From assembly GCF_037975245.1 (NCBI RefSeq), contig NC_092564.1:29124484-29188483 (forward strand): a stretch of 64,000 nucleotides of DNA, read 5' to 3'. The notes below the pieces were generated by a model. That model was given only the letters and a program-made list of their open reading frames with translations, was not told where the DNA came from and did no database searches. Below, piece by piece: positions 35,062 through 47,957 of this stretch. Each line of letters begins with the position of its first letter. Positions within the stretch are counted from its first letter, which is position 1. The stretch is from Apostichopus japonicus (Eukaryota; Echinodermata; Holothuroidea; Aspidochirotida; Stichopodidae). A program made the position numbers and the translations under genes.

Positions 35062-36924
35062 GTTCCCGAGACCGTACCATACCGCGGCAAAAGCAAACTG
35101 CCCCCACCTGGTCTCGAGCCCGCGATCCAAAATACGTCACGCTCTCGAGGTACAGAGCAACCAAACGCGCCACGACAGCAGTTGATATAAATCTATGTTC
35201 GTTTCTAATACTTAAAGTTCCCAGAGACCGTATGAGATCGCGGCAAAAGCAAACTGCTACCACCTGGTCTCGAGCCCGCGATCCAAAATACGTCACGCTC
35301 TCGAGGTACAGAGCAACCAACCGCGCCACGACAGCAGTTGATATAAATCTATGTTCGTTTCTAATACTTAAAGTTCCCAGAGACCGTATGAGATCGCGGC
35401 AAAAGCAAACTGCCCCCACCTGGTCTCGAGCCCGCGATCCAAAATACGTCACGCTCTCGAGGTACAGAGCAACCAACCGCGCCACGACAGCAGTTGATAT
35501 AAATCTATGTTCGTTTCTAATACTTAAAGTTCCAGAGACCGTATGAGATCGCGGCAAAAGCAAACTGCCCCCACCTGGTCTCGAGCCCGCGATCCAAAAT
35601 ACGTCACGCTCTCGAGGTACAGAGCAACCAACCGCGCCACGACAGCAGTTGATATAAATCTATGTTCGTTTCTAATACTTAAAGTTCCAGAGACCGTATG
35701 AGATCGCGGAAAAAACAAACTGCCCCCACCTGGTCTCGAGCCCGCGATCCAAAATACGTCACGCTCTCGAGGTACAGAGCAACCAACCGCGCCACGACAG
35801 CAGTTGATATAAATCTATGTTCGTTTCTAATACTTAAAGTTCCCAGAGACCGTATAAGAACCCTGCAAAAGCAAACTGCTCCACCTGGTCTCGAGCCCGC
35901 GATCCAAAATACGTCACGCTCTCGAGGTACAGAGCAACCAACCGCGCCACGACAGCAGTTGATATAAATCTATGTTCGTTTCTAATACTTAAAGTTCCAG
36001 AGACCGTATGAGATCGCGGAAAAAACAAACTGCCCCCACCTGGTCTCGAGCCCGCGATCCAAAATACGTCACGTTCTCGATGTACAGAGCAACCAACCGC
36101 GCCACGACAGCAGTTGATATAAATCTATGTTCGTTTCTAATACTTAAAGTTCCAGAGACCGTATGAGATCGCGGAAAAAACAATCTGCCCCCACCTGGTC
36201 TCGAGCCCGTAATCCAAAATACGTCACGCTCTCGAGGTACAGAGCAACCAACCGCGCCACGACAGCAGTTGATATAAATCTATGTTCGTTTCTAATACTT
36301 AAAGTTCCCGAGACCGTACCATATCGCGGCAAAAGCAAACTGCCCCCACCTGGTCTCGAGCCCGCGATCCAAAATACGTCACGCTCTCGAGGTACAGAGC
36401 AACCAACCGCGCCACGACAGCAGTTGATATAAATCTATGTTCGTTTCTAATACTTAAAGTTTCCAGAGACCGTATAAGAACCCGGCAAAAGCAAACTGCC
36501 CCCACCTGGTCTCGAGCCCGCGATCCAAAATACGTCACGCTCTGGAGGTACAGAGCAACCAACCGCGCCACGACAGCAGTTGATATAAATCTATGTTCGT
36601 TTCTAATACTTAAAGTTCCAGAGACCGTATGAGATCGCGGCAAAAGCAAACTGCCCCCACCTGGTCTCGAGCCCGCGATCCAAAATACGTCACGCTCTCG
36701 AGGTACAGAGCAACCAACCGCGCCACGACAGCAGTTGATATAAATCTATGTTCGTTTCTAATACTTAAAGTTCCAGAGACCGTATGAGATCGCGGCAAAA
36801 GCAAACTGCCCCCACCTGGTCTCGAGCCCGCGATCCAAAATACGTCACGCTCTCGAGGTACAGAGCAACCAACCGCGCCACGACAGCAGTTGATATAAAT
36901 CTATGTTCGTTTCTAATACTTAAA
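35062..36924 (+). repeat. 12-monomer block, copy 1 of 3 (1863 bp)
   Basis: The block starts with the GTTCCCGAGACCGTACCATACC monomer type and contains GCTACCACC (35253), CGGAAAAAAC copies, ACGTTCTCGATG (about 36070), CAATCTGCC with CCCGTAATCC (about 36210), and a second GTTCCCGAG copy at 36304. Equivalent blocks start at 45940 and 49828. Confidence 0.9.
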
Positions 36925-38481
36925 GTTCCCAGAGACCGTATGAGATCGCGGCAAAAGCAAACTGCCCCCACCTGGTCTCGAGCCCGCGATCCAAAATACG
37001 TCACGCTCTCGAGGTACAGAGCAACCAACCGCGCCACGACAGCAGTTGATATAAATCTATGTTCGTTTCTAATACTTAAAGTTCCAGAGACCGTATGAGA
37101 TCGCGGCAAAAGCAAACTGCCCCCACCTGGTCTCGAGCCCGCGATCCAAAATACGTCACGCTCTCGAGGTACAGAGCAACCAACCGCGCCACGACAGCAG
37201 TTGATATAAATCTATGTTCGTTTCTAATACTTAAAGTTCCCAGAGACCGTATGAGATCGCGGCAAAAGCAAACTGCCCCCACCTGGTCTCGAGCCCGCGA
37301 TCCAAAATACGTCACGCTCTGGAGGTACAGAGCAACCAACCGCGCCACGACAGCAGTTGATATAAATCTATGTTCGTTTCTAATACTTAAATTTAAAGAG
37401 ACCGTATGAGATCGCGGAAAAAGCTAACTGCCCCCACCTGGTCTCGAGCCCGCGATCCAAAATACGTCACGCTCTCGAGGTACAGAGCAACCAACCGCGC
37501 CACGACAGCAGTTGATATAAATCTATGTTCGTTTCTAATACTTAAAGTTCTCAGAGACCGTATGGGATCGCGGCAAAAGGAAACTGCCCTCACCTGGTCT
37601 TGAGCCCGCGATCCAAAATACGTCACGCTCTCGAGGTACAGAGCAACCAACTGCGCCACGACAGCAGTTGATATAAATCTATGTTCGTTTCTAATACTTA
37701 AAGTTCACAGAGACCGTATGGGATCGCGGCAAAAGCAAACTGCTCCCACCTGGTCTCGAGCCCGCGATCCAAAATACGTCACGCTCTCGAGGTACAGAGC
37801 AACCAACCGCGCCACGACAGCAGTTGATATAAATCTATGTTCGTTTCTAATACTTAAAGTTCCAGAGACCGTATGAGATCGCGGCAAAAGCAAACTGCCC
37901 CCACTTGGTCTCGAGCCCGCGATCCAAAATACGTCACGCTCTCGAGGTACAGAGCAACCAACCGCGCCACGACAGCAGTTGATATAAATCTATGTTCGTT
38001 TCTAATACTTAAAGTTTCCAGAGACCGTATGAGATCGCGGCAAAAGCAAACTGCCCCCACCTGGTCTCGAGCCCGCGATCCAAAATACGTCACGCTCTCG
38101 AGGTACAGAGCAACCAACCGCGCCACGACAGCAGTTGATATAAATCTATGTTCGTTTCTAATACTTAAAGTTCCCAGACACCGTAAAAGATCGCGGCAAA
38201 AGCAAACTGCCCCCACCTGGTCTCGAGCCCGCGATCCAAAATACGTCACGCTCTCGAGGTACGGAGCAACCAACCGCGCCACGACAGCAGTTGATATAAA
38301 TCTATGTTCGTTTCTAATACTTAAAGTTTCCAGAGACCGTATAAGATCGCGGCAAAAGCAAACTGCCCCCACCTGGTCTCGAGCCCGCGATCCAAAATAC
38401 GTCACGCTCTGGAGGTACAGAGCAACCAACCGCGCCACGACAGCAGTTGATATAAATCTATGTTCGTTTCTAATACTTAAA
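36925..38481 (+). repeat. Ten-monomer segment, part repeated at 47958
   Basis: Positions 37392-38169 match 47958-48735: a CGGAAAAAGCTAAC copy, GTTCTCAGAG with AAAAGGAAAC and CTTGAGCC, GTTCACAGAG, GTTCCAGAG with CACTTGG, and GTTTCCAGAG. The monomer at 37392 begins TTTAAAGAGACC instead of GTTCCCAGAGACC. The first GTATGGG of the array is near 37560. The copy at 38170 is the rare CAGACACCGTAAAAG type, with GGTACGGAG. Confidence 0.8.
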
Positions 38482-41283
38482 GTTCCAGAGACCGTATGGG
38501 ATCGCGGCAAAAGCAAACTGCCCCCACCTGGTCTCGAGCCCGCGATCCAAAATACGTCACGCTCTCGAGGTACAGAGCAACCAACCGCGCCACGTCAGCA
38601 GTTGATATAAATCTATGTTCGTTTCTAATACTTAAAGTTCCCAGAGACCGTATAAGATCGCGGCAAAAGCGAACTGCCCCCACCTGGTCTCGAGCCCGCG
38701 ATCCAAAATACGTCACGCTCTCGAGGTACAGAGCAACCAACCGCGCCACGACAGCAGTTGATATAAATCTATGTTCGTTTCTAATACTTAAAGTTCCCAG
38801 AGACCGTATAAGATCGCGGCAAAAGCAAACTGCCCCCACCTGGTCTCGAGCCCGCGATCCAAAATACGTCACGCTCTGGAGGTACAGAGCAACCAACCGC
38901 GCCACGACAGCAGTTGATATAAATCTATGTTCGTTTCTAATACTTAAAGTTCCCAGAGACCGTATGAGATCGCGGCAAAAGCAAACTGCCCCCACCTGGT
39001 CTCGAGCCCGCGATCCAAAATACGTCACGCTCTCGAGGTACAGAGCAACCAACCGCGCCACGACAGCAGTTGATATAAATCTATGTTCGTTTCTAATACT
39101 TAAAGTTTAAGAGACCGTATAAGATCGCGGAAAAAGCTAACTGCCCCCACCTGGTCTCGAGCCCGCGATCCAAAATACGTCACGCTCTCGAGGTACAGAG
39201 CGACCAACCGCGCCACGACAGCAGTTGATATAAATCTATGTTCGTTTCTAATACTTAAAGTTCCCAGAGACCGTATCAGATCGCGGAAAAAGCTAACTGC
39301 CCCCACCTGGTCTCGAGCCCGCGATCCAAAATACGTCACGCTCTGGAGGTACAGAGCAACCAACCGCGCCACGACAGCAGTTGATATAAATCTATGTTCG
39401 TTTCTAATACTTAAAGTTCCCAGAGACCGTATGGGATCGCGGCAAAAGCAAACTGCCCCCACCTGGTCTCGAGCCCGCGATCCAAAATACGTCACGCTCT
39501 CGAGGTACAGAGCAACCAACCGCGCCACGACAGCAGTTGATATAAATCTATGTTCGTTTCTAATACTTAAAGTTTCCAGAGACCGTATAAGATCGCGGCA
39601 AAAGCAAACTGCCCCCACCTGGTCTCGAGCCCGCGATCCAAAATACGTCACGCTCTCGAGGTACAGAGCAACCAACCGCGCCACGACAGCAGTTGATATA
39701 AATCTATGTTCGTTTCTAATACTTAAAGTTCCAGAGACCGTATGGGATCGCGGCAAAAGCAAACTGCCCCCACCTGGTCTCGAGCCCGCGATCCAAAATA
39801 CGTCACGCTCTCGAGGTACAGAGCAACCAACCGCGCCACGACAGCAGTTGATATAAATCTATGTTCGTTTCTAATACTTAAAGTTTCCAGAGACCGTATG
39901 AGATCGCGGCAAAAGCAAACTGCCCCCACCTGGTCTCGAGCCCGCGATCCAAAATACGTCACGCTCTCGAGGTACAGAGCAACCAACCGCGCCACGACAG
40001 CAGTTGATATAAATCTATGTTCGTTTCTAATACTTAAAGTTTCCAGAGACCGTATGAGATCGCGGAAAAAGCTAACTGCCCCCACCTGGTCTCGAGCCCG
40101 CGATCCAAAATACGTCACGCTCTCGAGGTACAGAGCAACCAACCGCGCCACGACAGCAGTTGATATAAATCTATGTTCGTTTCTAATACTTAAATTTAAA
40201 GAGTTCGTATGAGATCGCGGAAAAAGCTAACTGCCCCCACCTGGTCTCGAGCCCGCGATCCAAAATACGTCACGCTCTCGAGGTACAGAGCAACCAACCG
40301 CGCCACGACAGCAGTTGATATAAATCTATGTTCGTTTCTAATACTTAAAGTTCTCAGAGACCGTATAAGATCGCGGCAAAAGGAAACTGCCCTCACCTGG
40401 TCTCGAGCCCGCGATCCAAAATACGTCACGCTCTCGAGGTACAGAGCAACCAACCGCGCCACGACAGCAGTTGATATAAATCTATGTTCGTTTCTAATAC
40501 TTAAAGTTCCCAGAGACCGTATGGGATCGCGGCAAAAGCAAACTGCCCCCACCTGGTCTCGAGCCCGCGATCCAAAATACGTCACGCTCTCGAGGTACAG
40601 AGCAACCAACCGCGCCACGACAGCAGTTGATATAAATCTATGTTCGTTTCTAATACTTAAAGTTCCAGAGACCGTATCAGAACCCGGCAAAAGCAAACTG
40701 CCCCCACCTGGTCTCGAGCCCGCGATCCAAAATACGTCACGCTCTCGAGGTACAGAGCAACCAACCGCGCCACGACAGCAGTTGATATAAATCTATGTTC
40801 GTTTCTAATACTTAAAGTTTCCAGAGACCGTATGAGATCGCGGCAAAAGCAAACTGCCCCCACCTGGATTCGAGCCCGCGATCCAAAATACGTCACGCTC
40901 TGGAGGTACAGAGCAACCAACCGCGCCACGACAGCAGTTGATATAAATCTATGTTCGTTTCTAATACTTAAAGTTTCCAGAGACCGTATAAGAACGCGGC
41001 AAAAGCAAACTGCCCCCACCTGGTCTCGAGCCCGCGATCCAAAATACGTCACGCTCTCGAGGTACAGAGCAACCAACCGCGCCACGACAGCAGTTGATAT
41101 AAATCTATGTTCGTTTCTAATACTTAAAGTTCCAGAGACCGTATGAGATCGCGGAAAAAGCAAACTGCCCCCACTTGGTCTCGAGCCCGCGATCCAAAAT
41201 ACGTCACGCTCTCGAGGTACAGAGCAACCAACCGCGCCACGACAGCAGTTGATATAAATCTATGTTCGTTTCTAATACTTAAA
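38482..41283 (+). repeat. 18-monomer block, copy 1 of a pair 14.77 kb apart (2802 bp)
   Basis: The order includes a GCGAACTG copy (38637), CTCTGGAGG (38793), GTTTAAGAGACC with GAGCGACC (about 39104), a GTATCAG/CGGAAAAAGCTA copy, GTATGGG copies, GTATCAGAACCC (40667) and GGATTCGAG (40817). It recurs at 53250-56052 with offsets of 14768 and then 14769 bp. Confidence 0.9.
40866..40876. promoter_or_regulatory. B-box-like variant site (GGATTCGAGCC), one of eight
   Basis: In eight right-domain monomers (starts 40817, 55586, 57298, 58699, 59633, 60411, 61812, 62435) GGTCTCGAGCC is changed to GGATTCGAGCC. On the minus strand this reads GGCTCGAATCC, still 10/11 to the B-box consensus. On the plus strand GATTCGAGCCC now fits GRTTCGANNCC fully, but no A-box-like sequence lies upstream on that strand. 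All eight also have GTTTCCAGAG starts and CTCTGGAGG, so they are one subfamily. Confidence 0.45.
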
Positions 41284-41595
41284 GTTTCCAGAGACCGTAT
41301 AAGATCGCGGCAAAAGCAAACTGCCCCCACCTGGTCTCGAGCCCGCGATCCAAAATACGTCACGCTCTCGAGGTACAGAGCAACCAACCGCGCCACGACA
41401 GCAGTTGATATAAATCTATGTTCGTTTCTAATACTTAAAGTTCCCAGAGACCGTATGAGATCGCGGCAAAAGCAAACTGCCCCCACCTGGTCTCGAGCCC
41501 GCGATCCAAAATACGTCACGCTCTCGAGGTACAGAGCAACCAACCGCGCCACGACAGCAGTTGATATAAATCTATGTTCGTTTCTAATACTTAAA

Positions 41596-43924
41596 GTTCC
41601 AGAGACCGTATAAGAACCCGGCAAAAGCAAACTGCCCCCACCTGGTCTCGAGCCCGCGATCCAAAATACGTCACGCTCTCGAGGTACAGAGCAACCAACC
41701 GCGCCACGACAGCAGTTGATATAAATCTATGTTCGTTTCTAATACTTAAAGTTCCAGAGACCGTATGAGATCGCGGCAAAAGCAAATTGCCCCCACCTGA
41801 TTTCGAGCCCGCGATCCAAAATACGTCACGCTCTCGAGGTACAGAGCAACCAACCGCGCCACGACAGCAGTTGATATAAATCTATGTTCGTTTCTAATAC
41901 TTAAAGTTCCAGAGACCGTATAAGATCCCGGCAAAAGCAAACTGCTCCACCTGGTCTCGAGCCCGCGATCCAAAATACGTCACGCTCTCGAGGTATAGAG
42001 CAACCAACCGCGCCACGACAGCAGTTGATATAAATCTATGTTCGTTTCTAATACTTAAAGTTCCCAGAGACCGTATAAGATCGCGGCAAAAGCAAACTGC
42101 CCCCACCTGGTCTCGAGCCCGCGATCCAAAATACGTCACGCTCTCGAGGAACAGAGCAACCAACCGCGCCACGACAGCAGTTGATATAAATCTATGTTCG
42201 TTTCTAATACTTAAAGTTCCCAGAGACCGTATGGGATCGCGGCAAAAGCAAACTGCCCCCACCTGGTCTCGAGCCCGCGATCCAAAATACGTCACGCTCT
42301 CGAGGTACAGAGCAACCAACCGCGCCACGACAGCAGTTGATATAAATCTATGTTCGTTTCTAATACTTAAAGTTCCCAGAGACCGTATGAGATCGCGGCA
42401 AAAGCAAACTGCCCCCACCTGGTCTCGAGCCCGCGATCCAAAATACGTCACGCTCTCGAGGTACAGAGCAACCAACCGCGCCACGACAGCAGTTGATATA
42501 AATCTATGTTCGTTTCTAATACTTAAAGTTCCAGAGACCGTATGAGATCGCGGCAAAAGCAAACTGCCCCCACCTGGTCTCGAGCCCGCGATCCAAAATA
42601 CGTCACGCTCTCGAGGTACAGAGCAACCAACCGCGCCACGACAGCAGTTGATATAAATCTATGTTCGTTTCTAATACTTAAAGTTCCCAGAGACCGTATG
42701 AGATCGCGGAAAAAACAAACTGCCCCCACCTGGTCTCGAGCCCGCGATCCAAAATACGTCACGCTCTGGAGGTACAGAGCAACCAACCGCGCCACGACAG
42801 CAGTTGATATAAATCTATGTTCGTTTCTAATACTTAAAGTTCCCAGAGACCGTATAAGAACCCTGCAAAAGCAAACTGCTCCACCTGGTCTCGAGCCCGC
42901 GATCCAAAATACGTCACGCTCTCGAGGTACAGAGCAACCAACCGCGCCACGACAGCAGTTGATATAAATCTATGTTCGTTTCTAATACTTAAAGTTCCAG
43001 AGACCGTATGAGATCGCGGAAAAAACAAACTGCCCACACCTGGTCTCGAGCCCGCGATCCAAAATTCGTCACGCTCTCGAGGTACAGAGCAACCAACCGC
43101 GCCACGACAGCAGTTGATATAAATCTATGTTCGTTTCTAATACTTAAAGTTCCAGAGACCGTATAAGATCGCGGCAAAAGCAAACTGCTCCACCTGGTCT
43201 CGAGCTCGCGATCCAAAATACGTCACGCTCTCGAGGTACAGAGCACAACCAACCGCGCCACGACAGCAGTTGATATAAATCTATGTTCGTTTCTAATACT
43301 TAAAGTTTCCAGAGACCGTATAAGAACCCGGCAAAAGCAAACTGCCCCCACCTGGTCTCGAGCCCGCGATCCAAAATACGTCACGCTCTCGAGGTACAGA
43401 GCAACCAACCGCGCCACGACAGCAGTTGATATAAATCTATTATCGTTTCTAATACTTAAAGTTCCAGAGACCGTATGAGATCGCGGCAAAAGCAAACTGC
43501 CCCCACCTGGTCTCGAGCCCGCGATCCAAAATACGTCACGCTCTCGAGGTACAGAGCAACCAACCGCGCCACGACAGCAGTTGATATAAATCTATGTTCG
43601 TTTCTAATACTTAAAGTTCCAGAGACCGTATGAGATCGCGGCAAAAGCAAACTGCCCCCACCTGGTCTCGAGCCCGCGATCCAAAATACGTCACGCTCTC
43701 GAGGTACAGAGCAACCAACCGCGCCACGACAGCAGTTGATATAAATCTATGTTCGTTTCTAATACTTAAAGTTCCAGGGACCGTATAAGATCGCGGCAAA
43801 AGCAAACTGCCCCACCTGGTCTCGAGCCCGCGATCCAAAATACGTCACGCTCTCGAGGTACAGAGCAACCAACCGCGCCACGACAGCAGTTGATATAAAT
43901 CTATGTTCGTTTCTAATACTTAAA
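41596..43924 (+). repeat. 15-monomer block, copy 2 of a pair 8.86 kb apart
   Basis: This repeats 32731-35061. CCTGATTTCGAGCCC is near 41800, GAGGAACAGAG near 42150, the 8-monomer block runs 42683-43924, GAGCACAACC is near 43245 and TATTATCG is at 43436. Differences include GTATGGG at 42216 for GTATAAG, and GAGCTCGCG near 43203. Confidence 0.9.
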
Positions 43925-44235
43925 GTTCCCGAGACCGTACCATACCGCGGCAAAAGCAAACTGCCCCCACCTGGTCTCGAGCCCGCGATCCAAAACACGT
44001 CACGCTCTCGAGGTACAGAGCAACCAAACGCGCCACGACAGCAGTTGATATAAATCTATGTTCGTTTCTAATACTTAAAGTTCCCAGAGACCGTATGAGA
44101 TCGCGGCAAAAGCAAACTGCCCCCACCTGGTCTCGAGCCCGCGATCCAAAATACGTCACGCTCTGGAGGTACAGAGCAACCAACCGCGCCACGACAGCAG
44201 TTGATATAAATCTATTATCGTTTCTAATACTTAAA
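43461..44235 (+). repeat. 5-monomer unit P of a young tandem series (775 bp)
   Basis: This is the cassette GTTCCAGAG, GTTCCAGAG, GTTCCAGGG, GTTCCCGAG (with CAAAACACG and AAACGCG) plus one GTATGAG/CTCTGGAGG/TATTATCG copy. The same four-monomer start occurs at 34598, 44236 and 45476. Confidence 0.9.
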
Positions 44236-45475
44236 GTTCCAGAGACCGTATGAGATCGCGGCAAAAGCAAACTGCCCCCACCTGGTCTCGAGCCCGCGAT
44301 CCAAAATACGTCACGCTCTCGAGGTACAGAGCAACCAACCGCGCCACGACAGCAGTTGATATAAATCTATGTTCGTTTCTAATACTTAAAGTTCCAGAGA
44401 CCGTATGAGATCGCGGCAAAAGCAAACTGCCCCCACCTGGTCTCGAGCCCGCGATCCAAAATACGTCACGCTCTCGAGGTACAGAGCAACCAACCGCGCC
44501 ACGACAGCAGTTGATATAAATCTATGTTCGTTTCTAATACTTAAAGTTCCAGGGACCGTATAAGATCGCGGCAAAAGCAAACTGCCCCACCTGGTCTCGA
44601 GCCCGCGATCCAAAATACGTCACGCTCTCGAGGTACAGAGCAACCAACCGCGCCACGACAGCAGTTGATATAAATCTATGTTCGTTTCTAATACTTAAAG
44701 TTCCCGAGACCGTACCATACCGCGGCAAAAGCAAACTGCCCCCACCTGGTCTCGAGCCCGCGATCCAAAACACGTCACGCTCTCGAGGTACAGAGCAACC
44801 AAACGCGCCACGACAGCAGTTGATATAAATCTATGTTCGTTTCTAATACTTAAAGTTCCCAGAGACCGTATGAGATCGCGGCAAAAGCAAACTGCTACCA
44901 CCTGGTCTCGAGCCCGCGATCCAAAATACGTCACGCTCTCGAGGTACAGAGCAACCAAACGCGCCACGACAGCAGTTGATATAAATCTATGTTCGTTTCT
45001 AATACTTAAAGTTCCCAGAGACCGTATGAGATCGCGGCAAAAGCAAACTGCCCCCACCTGGTCTCGAGCCCGCGATCCAAAATACGTCACGCTCTCGAGG
45101 TACAGAGCAACCAACCGCGCCACGACAGCAGTTGATATAAATCTATGTTCGTTTCTAATACTTAAAGTCCAGAGACCGTATGAGATCGCGGCAAAAGCAA
45201 ACTGCCCCCACCTGGTCTCGAGCCCGCGATCCAAAATACGTCACGCTCTCGAGGTACAGAGCAACCAACCGCGCCACGACAGCAGTTGATATAAATCTAT
45301 GTTCGTTTCTAATACTTAAAGTTCCAGAGACCGTATGAGATCGCGGAAAAAACAAACTGCCCCCACCTGGTCTCGAGCCCGCGATCCAAAATACGTCACG
45401 CTCTCGAGGTACAGAGCAACCAACCGCGCCACGACAGCAGTTGATATAAATCTATTATCGTTTCTAATACTTAAA
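44236..45475 (+). repeat. 8-monomer unit Q of the tandem series (1240 bp)
   Basis: It starts with the same four-monomer cassette as 43461, followed by GCTACCACC/AAACGCG, a standard copy, a copy with AAAGTCCAGAG (shortened start near 45167) and a CGGAAAAAAC/TATTATCG copy. It recurs from 45476 at a 1240-bp offset. Confidence 0.9.
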
Positions 45476-45939
45476 GTTCCAGAGACCGTATGAGATCGCG
45501 GCAAAAGCAAACTGCCCCCACCTGGTCTCGAGCCCGCGATCCAAAATACGTCACGCTCTCGAGGTACAGAGCAACCAACCGCGCCACGACAGCAGTTGAT
45601 ATAAATCTATGTTCGTTTCTAATACTTAAAGTTCCAGAGACCGTATGAGATCGCGGCAAAAGCAAACTGCCCCCACCTGGTCTCGAGCCCGCGATCCAAA
45701 ATACGTCACGCTCTCGAGGTACAGAGCAACCAACCGCGCCACGACAGCAGTTGATATAAATCTATGTTCGTTTCTAATACTTAAAGTTCCAGGGACCGTA
45801 TAATATCGCGGCAAAAGCAAACTGCCCCACCTGGTCTCGAGCCCGCGATCCAAAATACGTCACGCTCTCGAGGTACAGAGCAACCAACCGCGCCACGACA
45901 GCAGTTGATATAAATCTATGTTCGTTTCTAATACTTAAA

Positions 45940-47801
45940 GTTCCCGAGACCGTACCATACCGCGGCAAAAGCAAACTGCCCCCACCTGGTCTCGAGCCCG
46001 CGATCCAAAACACGTCACGCTCTCGAGGTACAGAGCAACCAAACGCGCCACGACAGCAGTTGATATAAATCTATGTTCGTTTCTAATACTTAAAGTTCCC
46101 AGAGACCGTATGAGATCGCGGCAAAAGCAAACTGCTACCACCTGGTCTCGAGCCCGCGATCCAAAATACGTCACGCTCTCGAGGTACAGAGCAACCAAAC
46201 GCGCCACGACAGCAGTTGACATAAATCTATGTTCGTTTCTAATACTTAAAGTTCCCAGAGACCGTATGAGATCGCGGCAAAAGCAAACTGCCCCCACCTG
46301 GTCTCGAGCCCGCGATCCAAAATACGTCACGCTCTCGAGGTACAGAGCAACCAACCGCGCCACGACAGCAGTTGATATAAATCTATGTTCGTTTCTAATA
46401 CTTAAAGTTCAGAGACCGTATGAGATCGCGGCAAAAGCAAACTGCCCCCACCTGGTCTCGAGCCCGCGATCCAAAATACGTCACGCTCTCGAGGTACAGA
46501 GCAACCAACCGCGCCACGACAGCAGTTGATATAAATCTATGTTCGTTTCTAATACTTAAAGTTCCAGAGACCGTATGAGATCGCGGAAAAAACAAACTGC
46601 CCCCACCTGGTCTCGAGCCCGCGATCCAAAATACGTCACGCTCTCGAGGTACAGAGCAACCAACCGCGCCACGACAGCAGTTGATATAAATCTATGTTCG
46701 TTTCTAATACTTAAAGTTCCCAGAGACCGTATAAGAACCCTGCAAAAGCAAACTGCTCCACCTGGTCTCGAGCCCGCGATCCAAAATACGTCACGCTCTC
46801 GAGGTACAGAGCAACCAACCGCGCCACGACAGCAGTTGATATAAATCTATGTTCGTTTCTAATACTTAAAGTTCCAGAGACCGTATGAGATCGCGGAAAA
46901 AACAAACTGCCCCCACCTGGTCTCGAGCCCGCGATCCAAAATACGTCACGTTCTCGATGTACAGAGCAACCAACCGCGCCACGACAGCAGTTGATATAAA
47001 TCTATGTTCGTTTCTAATACTTAAAGTTCCAGAGACCGTATGAGATCGCGGAAAAAACAATCTGCCCCCACCTGGTCTCGAGCCCGTAATCCAAAATACG
47101 TCACGCTCTCGAGGTACAGAGCAACCAACCGCGCCACGACAGCAGTTGATATAAATCTATGTTCGTTTCTAATACTTAAAGTTCCCGAGACCGTACCATA
47201 TCGCGGCAAAAGCAAACTGCCCCCACCTGGTCTCGAGCCCGCGATCCAAAATACGTCACGCTCTCGAGGTACAGAGCAACCAACCGCGCCACGACAGCAG
47301 TTGATATAAATCTATGTTCGTTTCTAATACTTAAAGTTTCCAGAGACCGTATAAGAACCCGGCAAAAGCAAACTGCCCCCACCTGGTCTCGAGCCCGCGA
47401 TCCAAAATACGTCACGCTCTCGAGGTACAGAGCAACCAACCGCGCCACGACAGCAGTTGATATAAATCTATGTTCGTTTCTAATACTTAAAGTTCCAGAG
47501 ACCGTATGAGATCGCGGCAAAAGCAAACTGCCCCCACCTGGTCTCGAGCCCGCGATCCAAAATACGTCACGCTCTCGAGGTACAGAGCAACCAACCGCGC
47601 CACGACAGCAGTTGATATAAATCTATGTTCGTTTCTAATACTTAAAGTTCCAGAGACCGTATGAGATCGCGGCAAAAGCAAACTGCCCCCACCTGGTCTC
47701 GAGCCCGCGATCCAAAATACGTCACGCTCTCGAGGTACAGAGCAACCAACCGCGCCACGACAGCAGTTGATATAAATCTATGTTCGTTTCTAATACTTAA
47801 A
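45940..47801 (+). repeat. 12-monomer block, copy 2 of 3 (1862 bp)
   Basis: This corresponds to 35062-36924 at an offset of 10877-10878 bp, and to 49828-51690 at 3888-3889 bp. ACGTTCTCGATG lies near 46948, CCCGTAATCC near 47086 and the second GTTCCCGAG at 47181. The seventh-from-start region has a private shortened start, AAAGTTCAGAG, near 46405. A private TTGACATAAATC lies near 46217. Confidence 0.9.
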
Positions 47802-47957
47802 GTTCCCAGAGACCGTATGAGATCGCGGCAAAAGCAAACTGCCCCCACCTGGTCTCGAGCCCGCGATCCAAAATACGTCACGCTCTGGAGGTACAGAGCA
47901 ACCAACCGCGCCACGACAGCAGTTGATATAAATCTATGTTCGTTTCTAATACTTAAA

